Assembly: GCA_019414445.1 (NCBI GenBank)
Contig: DXMA01000010.1
Coordinates: 1-64,000 of the forward strand
Source of the DNA: Collinsella sp.
GTDB taxonomy: Bacteria > Actinomycetota > Coriobacteriia > Coriobacteriales > Coriobacteriaceae
Reading direction: 5' to 3'
DNA length: 64,000 bases
The position numbers and the translations under genes are program-made. Below the pieces are notes generated by a model, which saw nothing but the letters and a program-made list of their open reading frames with translations, was not told where the DNA came from and ran no database searches. This document shows positions 16,356 to 25,730 of the stretch, piece by piece. The number at the start of each line of letters is the position of its first letter. Within the stretch, counting starts at the first letter, position 1.

Positions 16356-19300
16356 TAGCTCAGCCTCCCGTGCTCGACCGAAAGCGAGAAATCGGCAAAC
16401 GCGCAGGTGCTGGCACGGTGGCTTACGAGCACAATGGTCTTGCCGCGGCGCTTGAGCTCGTCAACGGCCTGCATTACGGCTGCCTCGTTGAGAGCGTCGA
16501 GTGCGCTGGTGGGCTCGTCGAGCAAGATGAAAGGCGCGTCGTTGAGGAAGATGCGCGCAAGGCCGATGCGCTGGCGCTCGCCTCCCGAGAGCGAGTCGCC
16601 CAGCTCGGCAACCGGGGTGTCGAGACCCTGCGGCAGGCGGTCGATGAGCGTGGTGAGTGAGGCGGAGTGGCAAGCGTCGAGCAGCTCGGCATTGGTGGCG
16701 TTGGCGTGCGCGACCAGCAGGTTCTCGCGTACGGTGCCGCAGAACAGATGTGTGTCCTGGGTCATATAGGCCTCGTGGCTGCGCAGGCTCGCCGTGTTGA
16801 TGTGGCGGGCATCGACGCCGCTCACCGTGATGGTGCCGGCTGCGGGGTCCCAAAAGCGCATGAGCAGCTTAAGCAGCGTCGACTTGCCCGAGCCCGAGCG
16901 TCCCATGATGCAGGTCATGGTACCGGGCGCAAAGATGCAGGTCACGTCGTCGAGGATGAGACTCGCAGCGGTGTCGTTCGCGACCTGCTCTGTGGCGCCC
17001 GCACCGCCCGCGTCCACGCCGCCCGCATAGCTAAAGCTCACATGCTCGGCTGCGGCGCCGGCAAACTCAACGTTCTGTCCATCGGCGACCTCGGCGCACT
17101 GGGGCTGCTCGTCGAGCAAATCGAGCACGCGTGCGCCCGAGGCGAGCGTCTCCTGCAGTGAGGCGCCCAGGCGGCTCACGGCCATCACCGAGCCAAACGA
17201 CGACACAAAGGTAAAGACGGCGACAAACGCTGCGGCAAAGTCAATCGTTCCCGCAGCCACCAGCTGCAGCGCACGCCCGAGCATCACCAGATTAGCCGCA
17301 AGAATAAGCGCATCGGCTACGGCCTCGCTGACCGCCTGGCGGCGCTTGAGGCGCGCGTCCACGGCGCCGACTTGCTCGGTCAGCTTGCCCAGGGCACGGC
17401 TGCGATCGGTGCCACCGGCAAACTGGATGGTCTCGCCCGCGCCGCGCAGACTGTCGAGTACAAAGGCGCCCAGCTTACCGGCGCCCTCGCGGCTCTGGCG
17501 GCCGGTGGTGCCGCATGCCTTGGCCGAGGTCAGGGGCAGCAGCACGCCCAGGACCGCGTAGGCCACGAGCGCGATGCCCGCGAGCTCGGGGCTCACAGCC
17601 AGCAAAAAGCCCTCAAACACAACGGTGCAGACCAGACCTATGGCAATGGGCGAGATGGTGTGCGCGTAGAAGACCTCGAGCAGCTCGATATCCGAGGTGA
17701 CCAGGCTCACGAGCTCGCCCTTGCCGCGGCCCTCGAGCTTGGCGGGGGCGAGCTGGCGCAGGGCGCCAAACACCAGGTCGCGAATGTGTGCGAGCAGACG
17801 GAATGCGATGTAATGGTTGCAGAGCTGCTCGCCGTAGTGGAGCGGCCCGCGCGCGATGCCGCAGGCGGCGCAGGCCGCGCATGCTGCGATAAGACCAAGC
17901 CCCAAGGCGTTGCGGCCCAGCGCGGCCATAAGGCCAAGGGCGCCAAAGGCCGGCACGAACGCGGCGGTGAGCATGCCGATGCTGCCCAGCGCGACGGCTA
18001 GCACAAGCCAGCCGGCAAGCGGTCGGACGAGCCCCATCATGCGCCACATGATGGACGGTGCCGAGCGACGGGCGCGGCCGGAGTCAGTGGCCGCGGCAGC
18101 GGAAGACGAGCCAGCACCGTTGAGGCCATCGGTACAGGCAGCGCTGCTGTCAACAGCCTCAACCGCGCCGGCATCCTCGGCATCACCCTCCGCATACGTA
18201 TATGCCGAGAGCTGCTCCTGGCTGCTCCACATGCGCGCATAGGCGCCCGCGCCCGACAGGAGCTCATCATGGGTGCCGCGCTCGGCAATGCGGCCGCGTT
18301 CCAGCACCAGGATCTGATCGGCGTCCACGATCGTCGACAGGCGGTGTGCCACCACGATTACAGTGTGCCCGCCGGCAAGCGACGCGATGACCTCGCCGAT
18401 CGCGGCCTCGCTTGCGGCATCGACGTTGCTCGTAGCCTCGTCAAACACATAGATCGGCGAGTCGTGCAGCAGGGCGCGGGCCATGCACACGCGCTGGCGC
18501 TGGCCGCCCGAAAGGTTGGTGCCACCCTCGTTAATCACCATGTCGAGCCCGCCGTTGGCCCGCACAAAGGCCGCCACGCGCGTGCGGTCGAGCGCGCGCA
18601 AAAGCTCGGTGTCGGTGGCGTTGGGCTGGGCGAGCAGCAGGTTGTCGCGCAGGGTGCCGGCAAACAGGTAGCCGTTGGTGGGCACCAGCGTGACGGCGCG
18701 CATGAGTGAGGCGGCCGTGACATCGCGCAGCTCGACGCCGCCAATGCGCACGCTGCCGCGGTAGGCGTCCTTGCGGCCCGCGATAATCCCCGCGAGCGTG
18801 GACTTGCCGCCGCCGCTTTCGCCCACGAGCGCCACGAGCGAGCCGTGCACAATGGTCGCGCTGGCGCTGTCCAGCACGGTGCGGTCGCCGTAGGCATAGC
18901 TCGCGCCTGCGAGCTCGATATCGCCGCGACCATCAAGCTCAACATCGCCGCGCTCGGGCTCGGGCGTATCCAAAATGTCAAACATGCGGCGCGAGGCGGC
19001 CATGCCGTTCATGGCCGTGTGGAACAGCGATCCCAGGCGGCGCATAGGCAAAAAGAACTCCTGTGACAGAAAGACGATGAGGAAGGCAGCCTCAAAGCCG
19101 ATCTTGCCCGTGGCGAGCTGCAGTGCGGCCACGATAATGCCGAGCGCGGCGCCCATATAGACGACCAGGTCCATAACGCAAATGGAGCGCAGCTGCATCA
19201 CCAGCAGGCGCATGGTCGCTGTGCGGAAACGCTCGGACTCGGCGTTGATGCGCTCGTGCCAGCTGCGATCGGCCTGGTAGACCTTAAGGGTGGTGAGACC

Positions 19301-19921
19301 CTGCACGGCCTCCAGGAACATGCCGCCAAGATCGACATAGCTGCCCCAGTACTCGGCACCGATCTTTTTGGCGTTGCGCATGACCATCATGATGGAGACG
19401 GGGATGACCGGAACGCAGGCGAGCAGCAGCGCGGCGGGAAGACCCGCCTGGCCCACGAGCAGTACAAACAGCGTGATGGGTGCCAAGCCGGCAAAGAAGA
19501 GCTGCGGCAGGTAACCGCCAAAGTACACCTGGAGTTGCGTGGCGCCCTCGACGCTGGTCTGGACGGCCTCGGCGGTGGGGACGGTCTCGGTGTAGGAGGG
19601 GCCGAGTGCGGTGAGCTTGTCGTAGACGAGCGAGCGCACGCGGCGGACGGCCTCGAACGCGGCCTTGTCGCCGGCGCGTTGGGCCAGGTAGATGGAGGCG
19701 GCGCGCACGATGATGGCGGCGGCGAGCGGCAAGGCCGCCTGTGCGAGGGCATCGACGGCGAGCGCGGCGGAAAGACCGTCCGTGACGATGCCGCCCAAGA
19801 TGCGCGCAAGCACCCACATCACCGTGATGTTTGCCATGAGCGCGATCCATTTAAACAGGACGCTCGCCACAATGTAGGGCGTTACCTGCGGAACCAGGGA
19901 GAAGAGCCGCTTCTCGAACAT
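16355..19921 (-). CDS. cydDC: Fused CydD-CydC-like ABC exporter (two half-transporters in one chain)
   Basis: 1188 residues with the order TM-NBD-linker-TM-NBD. NBD1 has GESGGGKST, LSGGQRQRV and YVFDEATSNVD. NBD2 has GRSGSGKST, LSGGERQRI and ILLDEPTSALD. The first TM half (GGYLPQLFFAGLAPITL) is CydD-like, and the second (HYIAFRLLAHIRDLVFGALRQLAP) is CydC-like. An alanine-rich linker lies at about 570-620. CydDC exports cysteine and glutathione to the cell surface and supports cytochrome bd assembly. No cydAB is in the window, so the substrate is inferred. GGAGG lies before the ATG. Fusion of both halves is less common than two genes. Confidence 0.8.
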   Translation of the reverse strand: MFEKRLFSLVPQVTPYIVASVLFKWIALMANITVMWVLARILGGIVTDGLSAALAVDALAQAALPLAAAIIVRAASIYLAQRAGDKAAFEAVRRVRSLVYDKLTALGPSYTETVPTAEAVQTSVEGATQLQVYFGGYLPQLFFAGLAPITLFVLLVGQAGLPAALLLACVPVIPVSIMMVMRNAKKIGAEYWGSYVDLGGMFLEAVQGLTTLKVYQADRSWHERINAESERFRTATMRLLVMQLRSICVMDLVVYMGAALGIIVAALQLATGKIGFEAAFLIVFLSQEFFLPMRRLGSLFHTAMNGMAASRRMFDILDTPEPERGDVELDGRGDIELAGASYAYGDRTVLDSASATIVHGSLVALVGESGGGKSTLAGIIAGRKDAYRGSVRIGGVELRDVTAASLMRAVTLVPTNGYLFAGTLRDNLLLAQPNATDTELLRALDRTRVAAFVRANGGLDMVINEGGTNLSGGQRQRVCMARALLHDSPIYVFDEATSNVDAASEAAIGEVIASLAGGHTVIVVAHRLSTIVDADQILVLERGRIAERGTHDELLSGAGAYARMWSSQEQLSAYTYAEGDAEDAGAVEAVDSSAACTDGLNGAGSSSAAAATDSGRARRSAPSIMWRMMGLVRPLAGWLVLAVALGSIGMLTAAFVPAFGALGLMAALGRNALGLGLIAACAACAACGIARGPLHYGEQLCNHYIAFRLLAHIRDLVFGALRQLAPAKLEGRGKGELVSLVTSDIELLEVFYAHTISPIAIGLVCTVVFEGFLLAVSPELAGIALVAYAVLGVLLPLTSAKACGTTGRQSREGAGKLGAFVLDSLRGAGETIQFAGGTDRSRALGKLTEQVGAVDARLKRRQAVSEAVADALILAANLVMLGRALQLVAAGTIDFAAAFVAVFTFVSSFGSVMAVSRLGASLQETLASGARVLDLLDEQPQCAEVADGQNVEFAGAAAEHVSFSYAGGVDAGGAGATEQVANDTAASLILDDVTCIFAPGTMTCIMGRSGSGKSTLLKLLMRFWDPAAGTITVSGVDARHINTASLRSHEAYMTQDTHLFCGTVRENLLVAHANATNAELLDACHSASLTTLIDRLPQGLDTPVAELGDSLSGGERQRIGLARIFLNDAPFILLDEPTSALDALNEAAVMQAVDELKRRGKTIVLVSHRASTCAFADFSLSVEHGRLS

Positions 19922-20305
19922 GAAACCTCCGATGCCGTAACGGTGCCGGGCGGGGTCCTCGGCAGCCGATTAGTTAGCCAAATGCAACTAGAGTAACATC
20001 GTGCAGCAGGTAAGTATGCCGAGGGTAATTTTTTAGCCGATGAACTGCGTAGAAAGTCCAAAATTGTTGAGTGCAGCGAACTTTATGGCGGACGGAGTGC
20101 AGGCGCAATTCTGATCGTGTGCGGCCCCGCTCCAAAACGTGTACGTCAGCCTCCGAAAGCTGCAAAAAATGACATGTTTGGAGGCTGATGTACATGTTTG
20201 GATAGGGGCGAGGGCGGCGACGGACGAAAGTCACGCCTGTGCCACGTCCGATGTGCTAGCGTTTGGGTGAACAAAACGAGCCCGTGCGGAAAGGATCCGG
20301 ACCGT
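19922..20305. other. 384-bp intergenic region with a 72-bp imperfect palindrome
   Basis: It separates the divergent ABC exporter and LarC-like genes. TCCAAAACGTGTACGTCAGC plus CTCC (20131-20154) is matched in reverse complement at 20180-20202 with two substitutions and one gap, giving a hairpin-like element just upstream of the LarC-like gene. No convincing gene is present. Confidence 0.6.
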
Positions 20306-20791
20306 ATGCAACGTGGAAGTACATCTCCGCTGTCCCGCGAGACCGATGCGCCCGAAACCATCGTCAAGCTGGAGTGCGACATCGACGATGCATCGCCCGA
20401 GGTACTCGCCTATGCCGCCGACCGCCTGCGCGAGGCAGGTGCGCGCGAGGTGCACTGGCTGCCTCTCTACTGCAAAAAAGGTCGCCCCGGCTGGCAGCTG
20501 CAGGTGATCTGCTCGCACGAGGATATCGAGCGCCTACAGACGATTATCTTTTTGGAGACCACGACCAACGCCGTTCGTCGCCAGGTGATGGAACGCGTCT
20601 GCCTGCCGCGTCGTTTTGAGCAGGTAGCGACGCCTTGGGGCGAGGTGGCCGTCAAAGTAGCCACCCTGCCCGACGGCAGCGAGCGCGCGGCACCCGAGTA
20701 CGAGGATTGTGCCCGTCTTGCCCGCGAGCACAACGCGCCGCTCCAGCGCGTGATGCAGGCGGCACAAGCCTCGGCACTGCGATTTGAATAG
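20306..20791 (+). CDS. larC: Stand-alone LarC C-terminal domain (nickel-pincer cofactor Ni insertion)
   Basis: 161 residues matching only the second half of LarC. KLECDIDDASPEVLAYAADRLREAGA, a WLPLYCKKGRPGW segment and an RRFEQVATPWGEVAVKVA segment are typical. Full LarC (about 400 residues) loads nickel into the lactate racemase cofactor. In some species it is split or made by frameshifting as LarC1 and LarC2. No LarC1, LarB, LarE or LarA is seen near it. The ATG at 20306 with AAAGGA upstream is preferred to the longer frame that crosses the palindrome. Confidence 0.7.
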   Translation: MQRGSTSPLSRETDAPETIVKLECDIDDASPEVLAYAADRLREAGAREVHWLPLYCKKGRPGWQLQVICSHEDIERLQTIIFLETTTNAVRRQVMERVCLPRRFEQVATPWGEVAVKVATLPDGSERAAPEYEDCARLAREHNAPLQRVMQAAQASALRFE

Positions 20792-20848
20792 CGCGGCCGG
20801 CGACATCTCGCGCCCGGCCACATCAGCCCCACTCCGAAAGGACTCCCC

Positions 20849-21397
20849 ATGAAATACCTCATCGCCTCCGACATCCACGGCTCGGCATACTGGACCGAGC
20901 GCCTGGTCGCCGCTATCGAATCCGAGCAGCCCGACCGCATCGTTCTGCTGGGCGACCTGCTCTACCACGGCCCGCGCAACGACCTGCCGCGCGACTATGC
21001 CCCCAAGCGTGTGATTCCGCTGCTCAACGCCCTGGCCGACCGCATCATCGCGGTGCGCGGCAACTGCGACGCCGAGGTCGACCAGATGGTCCTCGACTTC
21101 CCCGTCATGGCCGACTACGCCACGCTGTTCGACGAGACCGGCCGCGAGCTGTTCCTGACGCATGGCCACGTCTTTGGCGCTGGCATGCATAACAGCGTTG
21201 ATCACGCGCCCGCGCTGCCCGAGGGCTCCGCGCTCGTCTACGGCCACACGCACATCAAGGTTAACGAGGCAAGCGAGGCGCACCCGGGCCTGTGGCTCTT
21301 CAACCCCGGCAGCGTGAGCATTCCCAAGGACGGTACGCACAGCTATGGCATCTACGAGGACGGCGCGTTCCGTCACGTGATCCTGGAGGAGGAATAA
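20849..21397 (+). CDS. yfcE: YfcE-type metallophosphodiesterase
   Basis: 182 residues, MJ0936/YfcE family. The dinuclear metal site motifs are SDIHGS, LLGDLLYHGPRN, RGNCDAEVD, THGHVFGA and YGHTHIK. It hydrolyses phosphodiesters in vitro, and its cellular substrate is unsettled. AAAGGA precedes the ATG. mazG begins two bases after the stop, so they are co-translated. Confidence 0.9.
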   Translation: MKYLIASDIHGSAYWTERLVAAIESEQPDRIVLLGDLLYHGPRNDLPRDYAPKRVIPLLNALADRIIAVRGNCDAEVDQMVLDFPVMADYATLFDETGRELFLTHGHVFGAGMHNSVDHAPALPEGSALVYGHTHIKVNEASEAHPGLWLFNPGSVSIPKDGTHSYGIYEDGAFRHVILEEE

Positions 21398-21399
21398 CC

Positions 21400-22260
21400 A
21401 TGGCAGAGCAGCTGGCTCAGCAAAATGCCGAGGGTTCGCGCGACCTGTCCACGCTGGTAGACGCGTCGGCCGAGCTGCAGCATCTGGTGCAGACCATCTG
21501 GCGCCTGCGTCAGCCCGACGGCTGCCCGTGGGACCGTGAGCAGACGCACCGCAGCATTGGCAAGAACATGATCGAGGAAGCCTACGAGGCGCTCGACTGC
21601 ATCGAGGCCGACGACGCGGCACACCTGCGCGAGGAGTTGGGCGACGTGCTCATGCAGGTCGTACTGCATGCGCAGATTGCGGCGGATGCCGGCGAGTTTT
21701 CGCTGGCCGATGTGGCGCGCGATATCGACGCCAAGCTCATCCGTCGTCACCCGCACGTGTTTGGCGATGCGGATGCCGACAACTCCGACGAGGTGCTCAA
21801 GATTTGGGACGAGGTCAAGCTTGCCGAGAAGGCCGCCAAAGACCAGGCCGTGGCGGCAGGCGGGGCCGCACCCGAGGGTCTGCTCGACGGTGTGCCCACG
21901 CACCTGCCGGCGCTGATGCAGGCTCAGAAGGTGTCGCGCAAGGCGGCTGCCGTGGGCTTTGAGTGGGAGACGGTCCAGGACGTGTGGGACGAGGTTGCCG
22001 AGGAGCGTGCCGAGTTTGAGGCCGAGGCTCCCGGTTCTCCCGAGCGCGAGATGGAGTTTGGCGACCTGCTCTTTGCCCTGGTCAACGTTGCGCGCAAGGA
22101 GGGAATTGACGCCGAGAGCGCCCTGCGTGCCAGTACGGCAAAGTTCCGCCGCCGCTGGGCCGCGATGGAGCAGATGGCGGCCGACGCCCACGTGGATCTG
22201 GCCGAGCTTTCGACCCACGGCCTCAATGACCTCTGGGATGCCGCAAAGGCAGAGGAGTAA
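21400..22260 (+). CDS. mazG: Nucleoside triphosphate pyrophosphohydrolase MazG
   Basis: 286 residues. The first MazG domain has CPWDREQTHRSIGKNMIEEAYE and HLREELGDVLMQVVLHAQIA with the EExxE and ExxD metal motifs. The second has EFGDLLFALVNVAR. It removes non-canonical or stress-related NTPs. GGAGGAATAACC before the ATG is inside the end of yfcE. Confidence 0.92.
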   Translation: MAEQLAQQNAEGSRDLSTLVDASAELQHLVQTIWRLRQPDGCPWDREQTHRSIGKNMIEEAYEALDCIEADDAAHLREELGDVLMQVVLHAQIAADAGEFSLADVARDIDAKLIRRHPHVFGDADADNSDEVLKIWDEVKLAEKAAKDQAVAAGGAAPEGLLDGVPTHLPALMQAQKVSRKAAAVGFEWETVQDVWDEVAEERAEFEAEAPGSPEREMEFGDLLFALVNVARKEGIDAESALRASTAKFRRRWAAMEQMAADAHVDLAELSTHGLNDLWDAAKAEE

Positions 22261-22265
22261 GACTG

Positions 22266-22310
22266 CGGGGGCGACGGGACGGACTTGTCCCATCGCCCCT
22301 ATTATTTTTA
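22266..22310 (+). terminator. Terminator after mazG
   Basis: GGGGCGACGGGAC and GTCCCATCGCCCC form a 12-13 bp stem with a short loop, followed by a T-rich run (TATTATTTTT). Confidence 0.85.
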
Positions 22311-22316
22311 AAAAGA

Positions 22317-22372
22317 TTGTATCCCTTGGCTAACTTAGGGCATAATGCAAAAAGTGCGATAAGGCTAACTTA
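22317..22372 (+). promoter_or_regulatory. Probable eno promoter with a duplicated GGCTAACTTA site
   Basis: TTGTAT (22317-22322), an 18-bp spacer and CATAAT (22341-22346) form a plausible promoter. The decamer GGCTAACTTA occurs inside the spacer (22328-22337) and again downstream of the start (22363-22372), 35 bp apart, which could be a regulator pair. Confidence 0.4.
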
Positions 22373-22448
22373 TGAACCTGCGCGCCGCTGTAGCGTGCAA
22401 GCCGTGTCGCCAAGCATTCAACCCGTTTCCAAGTGAGAGGGAGACAAC

Positions 22449-23738
22449 ATGAGCGATATTTTGGACGTCTACGGTCGCGAGGTGCTCGACAGCCGCGGCA
22501 ATCCCACCGTCGAGGTCGAGGTCGTGCTCGAGGACGGCAGCTTTGGCCGCGCAATGGTGCCTTCGGGTGCTTCGACCGGCGCCTTTGAGGCATGTGAGCT
22601 GCGCGACGGCGACAAGGGCCGCTATCTGGGCAAGGGCGTTTCGCAGGCCGTCGAGCACGTCAACAACGAGTGCGCTAACGCCGTCGTGGGCCTCGATGCT
22701 TTCGACCAGCGCGCCGTCGATGCCGCGCTGGTCGCCGCGGACGGTACCCCCAACAAGACCAAGCTCGGTGCCAACGCCATTCTGGGCGTGTCGCTGGCCG
22801 TTGCCCGCGCCGCTGCCGAGTCGGCGGGTCTTTCGCTGTACCAGTATCTGGGTGGCGTCAACGCCCATCTGCTGCCCACGCCTATGATGAATATCCTCAA
22901 CGGCGGCGTGCATGCCGACAATAACGTCGACTTCCAGGAGTTCATGATCATGCCGGTGGGCGCCCCGAGCTTTGCCGAGGGCCTGCGTTGGTGCGCCGAG
23001 GTCTACCACACCCTCAAGGGCGTGCTGCACGAGGCCGGCCTGGGCGGCGGCGTGGGCGACGAGGGCGGCTTTGCGCCCAACCTTAAGACCAATGCCGAGC
23101 CGTTCGAGTACATTACCAAGGCCGTCGAGAAGGCTGGCTTTAAGCCTGGCGTCGACTTCATGTACGCCATGGACCCGGCCTCGACCGAGTTCTACAACGC
23201 CGAGACCGGCATGTACGAGCTCAAGGGCGAGGGCGTGGAGTACACGAGTGCCCAGATGGTTGATTACTGGGAGAAGCTCGTCGACACCTATCCCATCATC
23301 TCCATCGAGGACGGCATGGCCGAGGAGGACTGGGACGGTTGGGTTGAGCTTACCCGCCGCATTGGCAACAAGGTGCAGCTGGTGGGCGACGACCTGTTCG
23401 TCACCAACACCGAGCGCCTCAAGAAGGGCATCGAGCTGGGTGCCGCCAACGCGATCCTGGTCAAGGTCAATCAGATCGGCACGCTCACCGAGTCGCTCGA
23501 GGCCATCGAGACCGCCAAGGAGGCCGGTTACGCTTGCATCGTGAGCCACCGCTCCGGCGAGACCGAGGATTCCACGATCGCCGACCTGGTCGTGGGCGTC
23601 AATGCCGGCCAGATCAAGTCGGGCGCCCCGTGCCGCAGCGACCGTATCGCCAAGTACAACCAGCTCATTCGCATCGAGGACGAGCTCGAGGGCAGCGCGC
23701 GCTACGCCGGCAAGGCCGCGTTCTACAACATTCGCTAA
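22449..23738 (+). CDS. eno: Enolase
   Basis: 429 residues, full length. Landmarks are VYGREVLDSRGNPTVEVEV, SGASTGAFE, the metal Glu in SIEDGMAEEDWDGW, GDDLFVTN, and SHRSGETEDSTIADL near the end. It interconverts 2-phosphoglycerate and phosphoenolpyruvate. Codon use is strongly biased as for a highly expressed gene. A GAGAGGGAGA site precedes the ATG. Confidence 0.98.
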   Translation: MSDILDVYGREVLDSRGNPTVEVEVVLEDGSFGRAMVPSGASTGAFEACELRDGDKGRYLGKGVSQAVEHVNNECANAVVGLDAFDQRAVDAALVAADGTPNKTKLGANAILGVSLAVARAAAESAGLSLYQYLGGVNAHLLPTPMMNILNGGVHADNNVDFQEFMIMPVGAPSFAEGLRWCAEVYHTLKGVLHEAGLGGGVGDEGGFAPNLKTNAEPFEYITKAVEKAGFKPGVDFMYAMDPASTEFYNAETGMYELKGEGVEYTSAQMVDYWEKLVDTYPIISIEDGMAEEDWDGWVELTRRIGNKVQLVGDDLFVTNTERLKKGIELGAANAILVKVNQIGTLTESLEAIETAKEAGYACIVSHRSGETEDSTIADLVVGVNAGQIKSGAPCRSDRIAKYNQLIRIEDELEGSARYAGKAAFYNIR

Positions 23739-23810
23739 ACGGGCGAATTTGGCGAGGAGGAGGCTGACTCGGTTCCGCCCCGCCTTGGCTGGACGCCGCA
23801 AAGCGCTGTG

Positions 23811-23842
23811 GGCGCTGGGCCATATGGCTCAGCGCCTTTTTT
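23811..23842 (+). terminator. Terminator after eno
   Basis: GGCGCTG-GGCC, an ATAT loop, then GGCT-CAGCGCC and TTTTTT. It is a textbook rho-independent terminator. Confidence 0.9.
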
Positions 23843-23933
23843 ATGTCGAGCAAAGGCTGGCGAAGGCGGTGCGGGCGCTCGTGCTATAACTAAAGGACTT
23901 AGCGCAAACAAACCTCAACCGCACAAGGCGCAC

Positions 23934-24695
23934 ATGGATCAGATTTACGACAACAGGTACTATTCCGCCGGTTCGCGCGAGCCGTCGCCTCGCCGTGCGC
24001 GCACGGTGCAGCTCGGTGGGTCCGCTTATGCCGGCGCCGACCGCTCCACGCAGCGCCCGGCAAGTACCTTGCGCCCCAATGCTCAATCAAATACCTTGGC
24101 AGATGGACCGGTGCGCCCGGCACGTTCGACACATGCGTCGCGTCCCTCGGCCCAGACGCACGACAGGTCGAGCAGGCCTTCGAGCCGTCTTTCGGGCTCG
24201 GACTTTATGCGCTACGCCAACGACAATGCGGTGGTCAAGGCGATCTATGACTTTACGCATGGCTCTCTGCGTCCGCTGTTTATCGGTATCGTGGTGGCGC
24301 TGGCGCTCGTGAGCCTGTATTTTCCCGTACGCGACCTGTACGTGGCAAAACGCTCGAGCGACATCTTGGCCAAGCAGGTCGAGATTCGCCAGCAATACAA
24401 TGATGAGCTGCAAAAAAGCGTCGACAAGCTGCTCTCGGAGGAGGGTATCAAGGACGCGGCGTCCGAGGACCTGGGCCTGGTGATGCCCGGCGAGAAGAAG
24501 ATTGACGTGCTAGGCTTGGACGACGATTCGGACTCGTCGTCGAGCAAAAAGTCCTCAAACGCCAAGAAGGCCAGCGAAGTGGCCAAGGAAATCGAAGAAG
24601 TCGGCAAGGACGCGCCGTGGTACATCCAGGCGCTCGACATGCTGTTTGGGTTTAACGGCGTCGAGGGCCAGACGGTCGTGTCCAACGGCAAATAG
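23934..24695 (+). CDS. DivIC/FtsB-like septum formation initiator
   Basis: 253 residues. A long disordered, basic and serine-rich N-terminus (1 to about 95) is followed by one membrane helix (PLFIGIVVALALVSLYFPV) and an outside coiled coil (AKRSSDILAKQVEIRQQYNDEL). An acidic serine-rich stretch and a small C-terminal segment end it. The order eno, divIC-like, ppx is conserved in actinobacteria, where this protein joins the division complex. The start at 23934 has AAGGCG five bases upstream. The DUF501 gene often found between it and ppx is missing. Confidence 0.78.
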   Translation: MDQIYDNRYYSAGSREPSPRRARTVQLGGSAYAGADRSTQRPASTLRPNAQSNTLADGPVRPARSTHASRPSAQTHDRSSRPSSRLSGSDFMRYANDNAVVKAIYDFTHGSLRPLFIGIVVALALVSLYFPVRDLYVAKRSSDILAKQVEIRQQYNDELQKSVDKLLSEEGIKDAASEDLGLVMPGEKKIDVLGLDDDSDSSSSKKSSNAKKASEVAKEIEEVGKDAPWYIQALDMLFGFNGVEGQTVVSNGK

Positions 24696-24715
24696 CGCCC
24701 GGAGGGGAGGCCGCA

Positions 24716-25717
24716 ATGACAAATTGCAAACGCTATAAGGTGGCCGCGATCGACCTGGGAACGGTGTCGTCGCGACTGGTGTTGGCCCAGGTCGAGGGCG
24801 GAGCGATTGTGGAATCGTCCAAGCATACCGAGATTACCGACCTGGGCGAGGGCGTGGACGCGACGGGGCGCTTCTGCGAGGCGGCTGTCGAGCGTGTGCT
24901 CGCTGCGTGCCGCATGTTTGTGGACGAGGCCCGTGCCTTTGGGGCCGTGTGCGTCTGCACCACGTGCACGAGTGCCGCGCGCGATGCGTCCAATGCCGCG
25001 CTGCTGCTGGACGGCCTGCGCGAGTTGGGGCTCAAACCACAGGTGATTCCGGGCGAGGTCGAGGCGCGCCTGACGTTTTTTGGCGTGGCGCACGACTTTG
25101 CAGGCGAGCGCATCATCGTTGCCGATTCGGGCGGCGGCTCCACGGAGCTCGCGACGGGCGTCTATGCGCCTGAGCGCGGGGTCTTTGCGCTGGAGGGAAC
25201 GCGCTCACTGGACATCGGTTGCCGTCGCGTGACGGAGCGGTTTTTCTCGGCGCTGCCGCCCGCGGACGGCGAGCTTGCGGTTGCCGCCGCGTGGGCGGGC
25301 GAGCAGTTCTCCGCCTATTTTGAGGGCCTGCCGAGCAATTATGAGCGTGCAGAGCGCCTGGTCGCGGTGGGCGGTACCGTCACTACGCTCGTGGCGCTGG
25401 TCCACGAACTGGAGCCGTACGACTCGAGCTTTGTGCACCTGCGCGAGCTTTCGATGGAGCAGATTTCTGCCGCTATCGAGCGCATGTCCACGCTGGACGT
25501 GGAGAGCATTGCCGCGTTGCCAGGCGTGCAGCCCAAGCGCGCGGGCGTGATTCTGGCCGGCGCCGTGGTGATTCGCGAGCTCATGCGCGCCGGTGGCTAC
25601 GATGCGCTCACCGTAAGCGAGAACAGCCTCCTCGCCGGCATGGCCGCCGCCATCAACGAGGTTCTCGACGGCGCGACTCCCACCATCGCCTGGACCCCGA
25701 GCCTGAGCGCCCTTTAA
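24716..25717 (+). CDS. ppx: Exopolyphosphatase/GppA-type phosphatase
   Basis: 333 residues, ASKHA (actin-like) fold. Phosphate loops are AIDLGTVSSRLVLAQV and ADSGGGSTEL, then LDIGCRRVTERFF and AVGGTVTTLVAL. Acts on polyphosphate or pppGpp. GGAGGGGAGG lies before the ATG, 20 bases after the DivIC-like stop, so one operon. It is the short one-domain form. Confidence 0.88.
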   Translation: MTNCKRYKVAAIDLGTVSSRLVLAQVEGGAIVESSKHTEITDLGEGVDATGRFCEAAVERVLAACRMFVDEARAFGAVCVCTTCTSAARDASNAALLLDGLRELGLKPQVIPGEVEARLTFFGVAHDFAGERIIVADSGGGSTELATGVYAPERGVFALEGTRSLDIGCRRVTERFFSALPPADGELAVAAAWAGEQFSAYFEGLPSNYERAERLVAVGGTVTTLVALVHELEPYDSSFVHLRELSMEQISAAIERMSTLDVESIAALPGVQPKRAGVILAGAVVIRELMRAGGYDALTVSENSLLAGMAAAINEVLDGATPTIAWTPSLSAL

Positions 25718-25730
25718 CCATCCCCTCATA

